Positions 16,431-24,952 of a stretch of DNA of 64,000 bases are shown one piece after another. The translations under genes were made by a program, and so were the position numbers. Under the pieces are notes generated by a model that had not been told where the DNA came from, made no database searches, and saw nothing but the letters and a program-made list of their open reading frames with translations. Each line of letters begins with the position of its first letter. Position 1 is the stretch's first letter. The DNA comes from Parabacteroides timonensis (lineage in GTDB: Bacteria; Bacteroidota; Bacteroidia; Bacteroidales; Tannerellaceae): contig NZ_LT669941.1 of NCBI RefSeq assembly GCF_900128505.1, positions 2,955,804-3,019,803 on the forward strand, written 5' to 3'.

Positions 16431-19232
16431 ATGAAATCGGGAAGATACTTTTTATGGTTATTTCTTATTCTCTTTTCTTTGCCGGCATTTGCACAGCGGG
16501 GTGGAGTTGATGTCACTGGAACAGTGGTGGAAGAAGGGAACAACGAGCCTATCGAACAGGCTACGGTCCGCTTATTAAATGTAAAAGACAGTACAATGGT
16601 CGGAGGCGTGGCCAGTTCGCGTAACGGGAATTTCACGCTGAAGGGGATTAAGGCCGGTAGTTATCTGTTGCACGTTTCTTTTGTTGGTTTCGATCCTTTA
16701 TACCAACCTTTACGGATTACAGGAAAAAACAACCCTGTCAATGTCGGTAAACTGGCACTCAGCGACGGTTCCATCATGCTGGGGGAAGCCATTGTTATAG
16801 GTAAGGCACCGGAAGTGGTTGTCCGCAACGACACCGTCGAATATAATGCCGACTCTTATAAGACGACAGAAGGCTCCGTTCTGGAAGACCTGTTGAAAAA
16901 GATGCCTGGTGTGGAAGTCGACAGCGAAGGTAAAATCACAGTTAATGGAAAAGAGATCAAAAAGGTTTTGATCGACGGAAAAGAATTCTTCTCCGACGAT
17001 CCGAAGGTTGCTTCCAAGAATCTGCCGACCAAGATGATCGAAAAGGTACAGGTGCTCGACCGTTTGAGCGATATGGCACGGATGACCGGATTTGATGACG
17101 GGGACGAAGAGACAGTTATCAACCTGACCGTCAAGCCAGGAATGAAACAAGGCTGGTTCGGAAATGCTTTTGCCGGCTATGGCAGCAAAGACAGGTATGA
17201 AGGAAACGCGATGATCAACCGGTTTATCAACAACGACCAGGTCACCTTCATGGGAGGTTTGAATAATACGAACAACATGGGATTTTCGGACATCGCTTCT
17301 ACAATGTTCTCCGGAATGGGTGGACGACGCGGAGGACGGGGAGGCGGTGGAGCCGGGAACGGTATCACCTCTTCCGGTAATGCAGGGCTGAACTTCAGTA
17401 AAGAGTTCAACAAAAAAATGACGCTAGGGGGTAACGTACGTTTCTCCCATTCGGATAATGAAGCAGAAAGCAGAACCAACCGGACGAATTTTTTACCCAA
17501 CGACAGTTCTACAATCAAGAACGAACTGAACAATAACAATACAAAAAGCGATAACATCGGCGCTGATTTCCGTATGGAATGGAAACCGGATACGGCTACC
17601 CAAATCATTTTCCAACCTAGTTTTACTTACAGCAACAGCCATAACCGCGAGTTTGGTTCATTCAACACATTGACCAATCGGGGAGATTCGGTCAACCTGG
17701 GAAAATCCGATTACCTTTCCGACGGAGAAGGTTACAATGTGAATGCCCGTTTGGAATTCAGCCGGAAGCTAAATAACGAAGGTCGTGTACTTAGCGGATC
17801 TTTATCCGGAGGAGTAAGTGATTCATATAATAAAGGATTGAATTTCTCGAATACGGAATATTTTCTGGGAGATACTCCGGACGAATTAATCGACCAACAG
17901 TTCAGATACGATAACAAAGGCTTCAATTACCGGGCTTATTTGTCGTGGGTTGAACCGATCGGACATAATAATTTCATCCAAGCGACTTACAGTATCAGCC
18001 AGAACAAACAGGAGTCACTAAAAAATTCGTATGTAAAAGGAGAAGATAGTGAAGATTATAATGTACTGGACACGGCATACAGTAAAAGTTACCGCAACAA
18101 CTTCATCAACCAGGAAGCCAGTCTGGCTTTCAAGGCAATACGCGAAAAATACGATTATACTGTCGGTATGAACTTTGCTCCTTCCCACAGCGTAAGTGAA
18201 AACTTTGTCGGCGACTCGGTTCTCTCCAAGCTGACACGTAATGTGTTCAACGTATCACCAATGATCCGTTTCAATTACCGGTTTGACAAACGTACAAATT
18301 TAAGGATCAACTATCGGGGACGCACCAGCCAGCCGAGCATGACACAGTTGCAACCGGTAGACGATATTTCCGACCCGTTGAACACTATCACCGGTAATCC
18401 GGACCTGAAACCGACCTATTCGAATAACCTGTTCGCACGTTTTCAGAAATTCGTTCCTGAGAAACAGACCGCTTTCATGGTTATGTTGAATGCCAATTAC
18501 ATAGTAAATGACATCGTTACCAAATCTATTTACCTGGGAGAATCCGGGAAAAAGATGACTACTTATGAAAATATAAACGGCAACTACAACGGAAACGTTC
18601 GCGTTCTGTTCAACACGCCGCTGAAGAACAAGAAGTTCTCTGTCAACTCCATGACTATGGCCTCGTATGCCAACACCAATGGTTTCATCAATGAAGAAAA
18701 AAACACGAATAAGAATTTCACGGCAATGGAACGTGCCGGCTTCGATTTCCGGTCGGATTATTTAGACTTGGGAATAAACGGGAATATCCGTTACACCGGT
18801 GCTCAAAACTCATTGCAGGGACAAAACGATCAGAATACGTTCAACTACGGTGTTGGAGGGACAACGGCGATTTATCTTCCACTCGATTTCAAGATCGAAA
18901 GCGATATCACCTGGTCGGCCAACTCCGGCTATGCAACAGGATATAAACAAAAAGAAGTTTTATGGAATGCCTCCGCTTCCAAATCGTTCCTGAAAGGCAA
19001 TCAGGCTACATTACGTTTCAAGATCTATGATATCCTGCAACAACGCAGTAACATCTCCCAGACTATAAATACCGAATATACGCAATATTCCGAGTATAAT
19101 ACGTTGAGCAGTTATTTCATGGTTCACTTCATCTACCGGTTCAGCATCTTCAAGGGAGGTGCCAGTATGAACGATGTTCGCGGACCGGGCGGCAGAGGTC
19201 ACGGTGGTCCCGGTGGACCTCCACGATTCTGA
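16431..19232 (+). CDS. Outer-membrane beta-barrel protein with carboxypeptidase-like N-terminal domain
   Basis: The 933-residue protein has a signal peptide (MKSGRYFLWLFL..FAQ), an Ig-like carboxypeptidase regulatory domain (VTGTVVEEGNNEPIEQATV), a plug-like part (LEDLLKKMPGVEVDSEGKI, VLIDGKEFFSDDPK) and a long barrel of the OMP_b-brl_3 type. It lacks a clear TonB box and has no SusD partner, so it is a TonB-dependent-receptor relative of unknown cargo. Two glycine-rich stretches stand out: GGRRGGRGGGG near residue 300 and the Gly/Pro-rich C-terminus (GGRGHGGPGGPPRF), where a barrel would usually end in an aromatic strand; the last residue is still Phe. I start at 16431 because the signal peptide begins there. 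It follows the ECF sigma gene and may belong to its regulon. Confidence 0.85.
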   Translation: MKSGRYFLWLFLILFSLPAFAQRGGVDVTGTVVEEGNNEPIEQATVRLLNVKDSTMVGGVASSRNGNFTLKGIKAGSYLLHVSFVGFDPLYQPLRITGKNNPVNVGKLALSDGSIMLGEAIVIGKAPEVVVRNDTVEYNADSYKTTEGSVLEDLLKKMPGVEVDSEGKITVNGKEIKKVLIDGKEFFSDDPKVASKNLPTKMIEKVQVLDRLSDMARMTGFDDGDEETVINLTVKPGMKQGWFGNAFAGYGSKDRYEGNAMINRFINNDQVTFMGGLNNTNNMGFSDIASTMFSGMGGRRGGRGGGGAGNGITSSGNAGLNFSKEFNKKMTLGGNVRFSHSDNEAESRTNRTNFLPNDSSTIKNELNNNNTKSDNIGADFRMEWKPDTATQIIFQPSFTYSNSHNREFGSFNTLTNRGDSVNLGKSDYLSDGEGYNVNARLEFSRKLNNEGRVLSGSLSGGVSDSYNKGLNFSNTEYFLGDTPDELIDQQFRYDNKGFNYRAYLSWVEPIGHNNFIQATYSISQNKQESLKNSYVKGEDSEDYNVLDTAYSKSYRNNFINQEASLAFKAIREKYDYTVGMNFAPSHSVSENFVGDSVLSKLTRNVFNVSPMIRFNYRFDKRTNLRINYRGRTSQPSMTQLQPVDDISDPLNTITGNPDLKPTYSNNLFARFQKFVPEKQTAFMVMLNANYIVNDIVTKSIYLGESGKKMTTYENINGNYNGNVRVLFNTPLKNKKFSVNSMTMASYANTNGFINEEKNTNKNFTAMERAGFDFRSDYLDLGINGNIRYTGAQNSLQGQNDQNTFNYGVGGTTAIYLPLDFKIESDITWSANSGYATGYKQKEVLWNASASKSFLKGNQATLRFKIYDILQQRSNISQTINTEYTQYSEYNTLSSYFMVHFIYRFSIFKGGASMNDVRGPGGRGHGGPGGPPRF

Positions 19233-19266
19233 TATAAGAATACGAAACTTTTCAGAATATAAAATA

Positions 19267-19320
19267 GTAAGCGGTGGTTAAACTCTTACGAGTTTTTACC
19301 ACCGCTTACATTTTCCTATA
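19267..19320. terminator. Bidirectional terminator
   Basis: GTAAGCGGTGGT (19267-19278) pairs perfectly with ACCACCGCTTAC (19298-19309), with further partial pairing inside. T-rich tracts lie on both sides. It separates the converging outer-membrane protein and oxidoreductase genes. Confidence 0.85.
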
Positions 19321-19334
19321 CATTATTATATATA

Positions 19335-20621
19335 CTATACTTTCAGGCTATACGGTTCGCGTATCGGATTACCGCGCCGCTTGTTCGCTTCGTCATCAAA
19401 GAAGAACTCCTCTTTTTCCGGATTCCAAACCAATTTACGATCGAATTCGTAGCACAGATTGACGATATGGCATAGGGAAGCCGTACGATGTCCGACCTCA
19501 ACGGTACTGAGCGGCTGTTTACGTGTCTTCATTGCTGTAAGGAAATCATTATAATGATCGTCACTTTTATAGAGTTTGATCTTATCATCACCTATCACTT
19601 CATCCTGCAATTTTGCAGGGATAGTATCCAGGAAGCTACGGCTAATATCGATTACACCATCCGAACCGATAAAGCGGACTGCATTACCATCAGCCTTACG
19701 GAAAGGCTCATGCGTCATAACCGTTCCATTGGCATAACGCATACTGAGTGGTTTCAGTTCGCCTTCTTCGGGAGGAGTGAATTCGATCGGGCCGGAGTCA
19801 TCCATGCCCAGCGCCCATTGGGCGATATCAAACATATGAGCCCCCCAGTCGCAGATCATACCACCACCATATTCCCGATAGTTACGCCAGTTCGGGTATA
19901 TATTCCGTTCCATAGGAGGAGCCAATTCATCATTATATACATTCATTGGAGCCGGGCCGATCCACATTTCCCAATCCAGTGTTTTAGGAACAGGTTGTGC
20001 CGGTAGATCGTATTTTACAGGAGGAGGTCCGATGGAAACTTTCACTTCTTTGATCTCCCCGATATATCCGTTACGAACCAGCTCACAGGCATGGCGGAAG
20101 TTTCGCCATGAGCGTTGCATATTCCCCACCTGCAATACACGATTGTATTTTTCCACAGCATCGGCCATCGCCCTGCCCTCTTCTATACTATGCGACATTG
20201 GTTTCTCCACATATACATCTTTCCCTGCACGACATGCTTCGATGGTTTGTACAGCATGCCAATGATCGGGGGTTGCTATGATTACACCATCGATATCGCT
20301 TCGGTTCAATAGTTCATGATAGTCTGCATAAAGTTTGAATCCTTTATAAGCCTGTCCTTTAGCCTTCGTTGTTTCTTTTTCGACAATTTCCTGCATGGCT
20401 TTCAACTGGCGGGACTCGCAATCGGCAGCAGCAATCAGATTGGCGCGCCGGGCAAACTCCGGCCCAAGTGTCCACCGCCCCTGTGCTCCACAGCCGATAA
20501 TTCCCAGATTAATCTGGTCGCTGGGAGCTACAAAATTAGTTCCACCTAAAATGTGACGAGGTAAAATTGTGAAGCCCGCAATCGCCAGAGCTCCGCTTCG
20601 GATGAAGTTTCTTCTTTTCAT
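19335..20621 (-). CDS. Gfo/Idh/MocA-family oxidoreductase with Tat-like signal
   Basis: The 428-residue protein begins with a twin-arginine-type signal (MKRRNFIRSGALAIAGF), so it is probably exported folded with its NAD(P) bound. A Rossmann domain follows (INLGIIGCGAQGRW, about residues 38-51), then the family's EKPMSHSIEEG motif with the conserved Lys, and the alpha/beta C-terminal domain (YREYGGGMICDWGAHMFDIAQW). Such proteins oxidise or reduce sugars or glycosides; some work with DUF1080-type 3-keto-glycoside hydrolases. The substrate is not evident here. It is a single gene with a good promoter at 20664-20694. Confidence 0.9.
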   Translation of the reverse strand: MKRRNFIRSGALAIAGFTILPRHILGGTNFVAPSDQINLGIIGCGAQGRWTLGPEFARRANLIAAADCESRQLKAMQEIVEKETTKAKGQAYKGFKLYADYHELLNRSDIDGVIIATPDHWHAVQTIEACRAGKDVYVEKPMSHSIEEGRAMADAVEKYNRVLQVGNMQRSWRNFRHACELVRNGYIGEIKEVKVSIGPPPVKYDLPAQPVPKTLDWEMWIGPAPMNVYNDELAPPMERNIYPNWRNYREYGGGMICDWGAHMFDIAQWALGMDDSGPIEFTPPEEGELKPLSMRYANGTVMTHEPFRKADGNAVRFIGSDGVIDISRSFLDTIPAKLQDEVIGDDKIKLYKSDDHYNDFLTAMKTRKQPLSTVEVGHRTASLCHIVNLCYEFDRKLVWNPEKEEFFFDDEANKRRGNPIREPYSLKV

Positions 20622-20663
20622 TGTGTCTGTCTTATGGTATTATTAGAAATTGAGATATTTCTA

Positions 20664-20694
20664 CAAATCTATAAATAATCCCCTAAAAAGCAAA
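20664..20694 (-). promoter_or_regulatory. Promoter of the Gfo/Idh/MocA gene
   Basis: On the minus strand TTTG (20694-20691) is followed after 19 bp by TAGATTTG (20671-20664). This is a full match to the Bacteroidetes -33/-7 pattern. Confidence 0.7.
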
Positions 20695-20729
20695 CACTTG
20701 AACGGCCTTAAATACTGAAATTATTCAGG

Positions 20730-21323
20730 TTAGAAGTGAGCTAGAAAGGCTGTTATCAACGAAGGATTAAGTAAAGCCGGGTACAGAAAACCATAGACAG
20801 CGCCGTAGAAATGGGCATTGTGATTGATATTGTCCCCACTACGTTTAGCCATATATTGACAATAAGCCAGATAGAGCACACCGAAGATAATTCCCGGAAT
20901 CGGAATAATGGCAAACAGCAATATCTTACTCCACGGATCGAAAAGGATAGAAGAAAATAAAATAGCCGACACCGCACCGGATGCTCCGATAGAAACATAA
21001 TACGGATCATTATGATGTTTCAATACATCATATATAGAAGCAAAGACCATTCCTCCGAAGTAAAGACCAAGATATCCCCAGGTTCCGAACCCGAGATAAC
21101 CGAATATACTTTCTATATACGTTCCGAACGACCAGAATGTAAACATATTCACCAGCAGGTGCGTCATATCCGCATGTACAAAACCATGTGTAACCAAACG
21201 ATACCATTCGTTATTCTTCACCGTCCGGTAAGGTATCAGTGCTAATTTGCGAAACAAATCCTGATTATTGAAACAGAGATACGAAACAACGACTGTTATA
21301 CCTATAATAATATATGTAATCAT
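20730..21323 (-). CDS. Rhomboid-family intramembrane serine protease
   Basis: The 197-residue membrane protein has six hydrophobic segments and the full rhomboid signature: HADMTHLLVNM (H50, H55, N59), the catalytic Ser115 in IGASGAVSA and the catalytic His171 in HNAHFYGAVYG. It should cleave transmembrane helices of other membrane proteins; its substrate is unknown. The length is that of the minimal bacterial rhomboid core with no extra domains. It diverges from the cardiolipin synthase gene, with a -7 element at 21347-21354. Confidence 0.92.
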   Translation of the reverse strand: MITYIIIGITVVVSYLCFNNQDLFRKLALIPYRTVKNNEWYRLVTHGFVHADMTHLLVNMFTFWSFGTYIESIFGYLGFGTWGYLGLYFGGMVFASIYDVLKHHNDPYYVSIGASGAVSAILFSSILFDPWSKILLFAIIPIPGIIFGVLYLAYCQYMAKRSGDNINHNAHFYGAVYGFLYPALLNPSLITAFLAHF

Positions 21324-21346
21324 CTTCTTTTCTTTTATATATCCGG

Positions 21347-21354
21347 CAAATGTA
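21347..21354 (-). promoter_or_regulatory. -7 element for the rhomboid gene
   Basis: CAAATGTA reads TACATTTG on the minus strand, 24 bp before the ATG at 21323. No -33 element is clear. Confidence 0.45.
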
Positions 21355-21419
21355 GTAAAGATTTGTTATTTCCGAATTACCTTATTACCTTTATCAACCT
21401 GTAACAAATTATAAAAAGA

Positions 21420-22859
21420 ATGCTGGCAGCCATACATATACAATGGATCGTTGGGGTAATATTCATTATATTATACTCCATCACGATCATGGGGCTGGTA
21501 TTGGTTATCATCGCAGAAAACAGAAACCCTTTAAAAACCATACCTTGGGTTATTGTATTATTGCTGGCTCCCGGTGTAGGTTTGCTCTTCTATTTCTTCT
21601 TCGGACAGGACAATAGGAAACAGCGTATTATCTCACGCAGAACATATAAACGTATTATGAAGCGTCCGCAGGAAGGCAAACTTCCCCAGGATGCCTGTAC
21701 CGTACCCGGCCCATACCAACCGTTGGTTACGCTTTTAAATAACAGCAACCAGTCTTCCCTCCTTTACGGGAGCGAGATCAAAATTTATACAAATGGAGGC
21801 GAAAAGTTTAAAGACCTGCTTAAAGATATACAGGGGGCAACACACCACATCCATTTCCAATATTATATCTTTTGTGATGACGAAGTCGGTATACGCTTCA
21901 AAGATGCCCTGATAGCAAAGGCCAGGGAAGGTGTCAAAGTGCGGCTCCTATACGATGATGTGGGCTGTTGGAATGTAAAAGACAAATTCTTCAATGAGAT
22001 GAAGGAAGCCGGAATAGAAGTTCACGCCTTCCTGAGAGTAGCATTCCCGGTCTTCACCAGTAAAGTGAACTATCGAAATCACCGGAAAATCGTCGTGATA
22101 GACGGACAGATCGGTTATATGGGAGGTATGAATATCGCTGACCGGTATGAAAAAGGGACCGAATGGGGGACTTGGCGCGATACGCATTTCCGGATAATAG
22201 GCAAAGGAGTGCATGGGCTTCAGTCTGCGTTCCTTATCGACTGGTATGTTGTCAGCAAAAACCTGTTGAACGATAAGATCTTTTATCCGCCGGCAAAAAT
22301 ATATAACGACGACAATATCATGCAGATTGCGACAAGCGGCCCGGTCGGACAATGGCGCACCTTGTTGCAGGCCTATATCTTCACAATTGCCAATGCCAAA
22401 AAGTATGTCTATATACAGACCCCTTATTTCCTTCCGACCGACGGTCTGAATCAGGCCCTACTGATCGCAGCACTGGGTGGGATCGACGTACGCCTTATGC
22501 TGCCCAAACGTTCGGACACGCGGACAGCCAACATGGCTACGCATTCTTTTATCGACGAGATGGTGAAAGCCGGTGTGAAAGTCTATTTCTATAAGCCGGG
22601 ATTCCTCCACTCCAAACTGATGGTTACGGATGATGAACTTACCTGCATCGGTTCAGCCAATATGGACTTCCGAAGCTTCGAACATAATTTCGAGATAAAC
22701 GCCTTCGTCTACCAACCCTCTTTTGCCTTGCAGATGAAACGGGTATTTCAACATGACCTGCACAGTTGCGAACGACTGGTTCCTTCACGTTGGCTAAAAC
22801 GCCCCGTCAAACAACGGCTGATAGAGTCGTTCATGCGATTGTTCTCACCGCTCCTCTAA
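21420..22859 (+). CDS. cls: Cardiolipin synthase
   Basis: The 479-residue membrane enzyme joins two phosphatidylglycerols to make cardiolipin. Two N-terminal membrane helices (about residues 8-33 and 41-61) precede two phospholipase D domains with HKD motifs: H221/K223/D228 in HRKIVVIDGQIGYMGGMN, and HSKLMVTDDELTCIGSAN near residue 400. Length and layout match ClsA-type enzymes. Its stop codon overlaps the stop of the converging rsmD by a few bases, so no terminator fits between them. Confidence 0.95.
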   Translation: MLAAIHIQWIVGVIFIILYSITIMGLVLVIIAENRNPLKTIPWVIVLLLAPGVGLLFYFFFGQDNRKQRIISRRTYKRIMKRPQEGKLPQDACTVPGPYQPLVTLLNNSNQSSLLYGSEIKIYTNGGEKFKDLLKDIQGATHHIHFQYYIFCDDEVGIRFKDALIAKAREGVKVRLLYDDVGCWNVKDKFFNEMKEAGIEVHAFLRVAFPVFTSKVNYRNHRKIVVIDGQIGYMGGMNIADRYEKGTEWGTWRDTHFRIIGKGVHGLQSAFLIDWYVVSKNLLNDKIFYPPAKIYNDDNIMQIATSGPVGQWRTLLQAYIFTIANAKKYVYIQTPYFLPTDGLNQALLIAALGGIDVRLMLPKRSDTRTANMATHSFIDEMVKAGVKVYFYKPGFLHSKLMVTDDELTCIGSANMDFRSFEHNFEINAFVYQPSFALQMKRVFQHDLHSCERLVPSRWLKRPVKQRLIESFMRLFSPLL

Positions 22860-23404
22860 GCCTTTTCCTCTTTGATGAAGATGCTGAAATTAACAGAACC
22901 GTATACCCGGCGCTGATTAAAATAAGGAAGCTCCGAGAAATCGTTGTCTCTTGGATGCTCCATGACAAAGATACCTCCGTCACGCAACAGATCCTTTTCG
23001 AATACCAGTACCGGTACTTCCGGCAACTCTTTCAGGGCGTAGGGAGGATCGGCAAAGATAAAGTCGAATCCTTGTTTCGGAGCCGAATGAAGATAGCGAA
23101 ATACATCACCACGGATCAGGTGCAGCGAATCGGTCTTCAGTTCTTTTGCCACCTTCGCAATAAAAGAGGCATGTGCATTATTCTTCTCCACAGCCGTCAC
23201 GCTTTTACACTCCCGCGACAACAGTTCGAACGAGATACTGCCCGTCCCGGCAAACAGATCGAGCGCATCGGCCCCTTCCAGGTCGGTCAGGTTGTTAATC
23301 ACATTGAAAAGATTTTCTTTGGCAAAATCAGTTGTCGGCCGTGCACTGAAAGATGACGGTACATCGAAACGTCGGCGCCCATATATTCCGCTTATAATTC
23401 GCAT
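22856..23404 (-). CDS. rsmD: 16S rRNA (guanine(966)-N2)-methyltransferase RsmD
   Basis: The 182-residue SAM-dependent enzyme methylates G966 of 16S rRNA during 30S assembly. The start MRIISGIYGRRRF is typical. The SAM-binding motif is ALDLFAGTGSISFELLSRE (about residues 43-61) and the catalytic motif for N-methylation is FADPPYA (about 116-122). It overlaps the end of the DUF3822 gene by 13 bp and is cotranscribed with it, an arrangement I know from other Bacteroidetes. Confidence 0.95.
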   Translation of the reverse strand: MRIISGIYGRRRFDVPSSFSARPTTDFAKENLFNVINNLTDLEGADALDLFAGTGSISFELLSRECKSVTAVEKNNAHASFIAKVAKELKTDSLHLIRGDVFRYLHSAPKQGFDFIFADPPYALKELPEVPVLVFEKDLLRDGGIFVMEHPRDNDFSELPYFNQRRVYGSVNFSIFIKEEKA

Positions 23405-24219
23405 ACAGATAAAGCTATTAAATCCAACGGAGCCTGTACAACCTCGGCTCCCAATAAGTAAGCATCCGACGGTATTTCAGCCGGACTGATATATTGTATA
23501 TAATTCCGCAATGTAGCAGTGATACTGTTACGAAGGGAAGCACCTCCATACAGATGAAGCTGATCTTTCTCCTGATCCATCCCCACCTGTTTCCATACAT
23601 ATAATATATAGTAGAGAATATCGTCAGGCTTGTCATACTCGAACGAATTAGCAAAAAGCAACGACCCTCCGGCATAACAAACCACATCCATCATCCGGCG
23701 ATGCAAGACCACATACAACTGACGAGGAATCAACTGTCGGCTCTGCTGTTTCCATAAAGCCAGTTGAGGCGTGATATGATGAATAAAAGCCGGATTGATC
23801 AGCGAACGCGAACAGAACTCATAGACTTCTTCATCGATTCCGAACACAACCTCCACTGATTCCCGTGTCAAGTGATTATTCAGACACCTGCTTTCCGGAG
23901 CCAGAAATGTGAATGACAATAAATCATTCTTCTGCTTATCGGAAAATACCTCTTCCGGCACAATAGTGTATTGTGGCGTGACACAAACCAGATTTGTCCG
24001 CTTATAGGAATAGGTGAGGAATTCATGTTCAAAGAAAAACTCTTTCAATGAAGCAATATAAGGCTTCGTCCGGTCGAATTCCACGTTCCTGTAAAAGAAG
24101 CTTTCATTCTCCGAAGGACTGTATCCTGAAAAAGAAAGTCCATCCGACCTAAGCCGGATGGACATTATATACTTTCCAGAATTATCTGCAGTCAACGTAT
24201 CAGGAACACTGATAGTCAT
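23392..24219 (-). CDS. DUF3822 family protein
   Basis: The 275-residue cytoplasmic protein matches DUF3822, a Bacteroidetes family predicted to have an actin/hexokinase-like ATPase fold. Typical parts are the N-terminal strands (LSIRLRSDGLSFSGYS-like region) and the late glycine turn (HLYGGASLRNSI). Its function is not established. The steady link with rsmD suggests a role near ribosome maturation, but this is inference. It lies 11 bp downstream of the membrane-anchored protein gene at 24231. Confidence 0.85.
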   Translation of the reverse strand: MTISVPDTLTADNSGKYIMSIRLRSDGLSFSGYSPSENESFFYRNVEFDRTKPYIASLKEFFFEHEFLTYSYKRTNLVCVTPQYTIVPEEVFSDKQKNDLLSFTFLAPESRCLNNHLTRESVEVVFGIDEEVYEFCSRSLINPAFIHHITPQLALWKQQSRQLIPRQLYVVLHRRMMDVVCYAGGSLLFANSFEYDKPDDILYYILYVWKQVGMDQEKDQLHLYGGASLRNSITATLRNYIQYISPAEIPSDAYLLGAEVVQAPLDLIALSVCEL

Positions 24220-24230
24220 AAGCGATAAAA

Positions 24231-24857
24231 TTATTCCCAGTTACCTGCGTTGTTATTAATTTCAGTCAGTGAACCTACGCGCAAGCCCGGATATTTGCTC
24301 AGCTTCTCAGCTTTATCCTTCAGGTTTACAACCAACTGTTTGTCCAGGTCACCCAGGTAATCGTCATACTTAACGCCTGCTTCAAATACTTTAATAGTAT
24401 AACCAGAGCCTGAAGTCAGAGTTGCAGTATCCATATCAAACTGAATGTTTGTACCCGGAACCATTTTCAGATCGTCAACATTGTAGTTGGCACCGAACAA
24501 AGTATCCTTGGCAATTACCCAAACTGTATCACGTTTGATCAAACCTTTCTTTACAGCTTCTTTCTCTGTCATACCTTTTTCCAACTGCTCGTCAGTCAAA
24601 ACACCTTCCTTGATCAGGAACGGAAGTTTGTCGTCCTTCAGGAACTTGATCAAATCGGCAAAACTACCTGCATGTGTTTTATACACATTCTTGTACTCGA
24701 TCTGAGCTTTACGGATATCGATCAGACGAGCCTTGATAGCACTTTCACGCACATCTTTTTCTGCATCAAATTCCATTGGTGTCATAATGCTTCTATAACA
24801 CATGTAAACTAGCAGGAGAACTGCAGCGGCTACTAAAATCTTTAATGTAACTTTCAT
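24231..24857 (-). CDS. Conserved membrane-anchored protein of unknown function
   Basis: I know relatives of this 208-residue protein in Bacteroidales but no assigned function. An N-terminal membrane helix (about residues 4-20, VTLKILVAAAVLLLVYMC) is followed by RLIDIRKAQIEYKNVYKTH, which resembles the start of pseudopilin-like proteins. The rest is soluble and ends in NNNAGNWE. It would be anchored in the inner membrane with the bulk in the periplasm. I start at 24857 (MKVTLK); the longer reading from 24896 would add 13 hydrophilic residues and cover the -7 element at 24894-24901. It heads the DUF3822-rsmD operon. Confidence 0.75.
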   Translation of the reverse strand: MKVTLKILVAAAVLLLVYMCYRSIMTPMEFDAEKDVRESAIKARLIDIRKAQIEYKNVYKTHAGSFADLIKFLKDDKLPFLIKEGVLTDEQLEKGMTEKEAVKKGLIKRDTVWVIAKDTLFGANYNVDDLKMVPGTNIQFDMDTATLTSGSGYTIKVFEAGVKYDDYLGDLDKQLVVNLKDKAEKLSKYPGLRVGSLTEINNNAGNWE

Positions 24858-24893
24858 GGTTTGTATTGTTTTTTTTGAATTTATTTCGTTCGG

Positions 24894-24901
24894 CAAATTT
24901 A
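24894..24901 (-). promoter_or_regulatory. -7 element for the 24231-24857 operon
   Basis: CAAATTTA reads TAAATTTG on the minus strand, 37 bp before the chosen start, and helps to decide that start. Confidence 0.45.
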
Positions 24902-24952
24902 AAAAAGAATATTTAATACACTACCTTTATCACCAAAATTATTGCAATCAAA

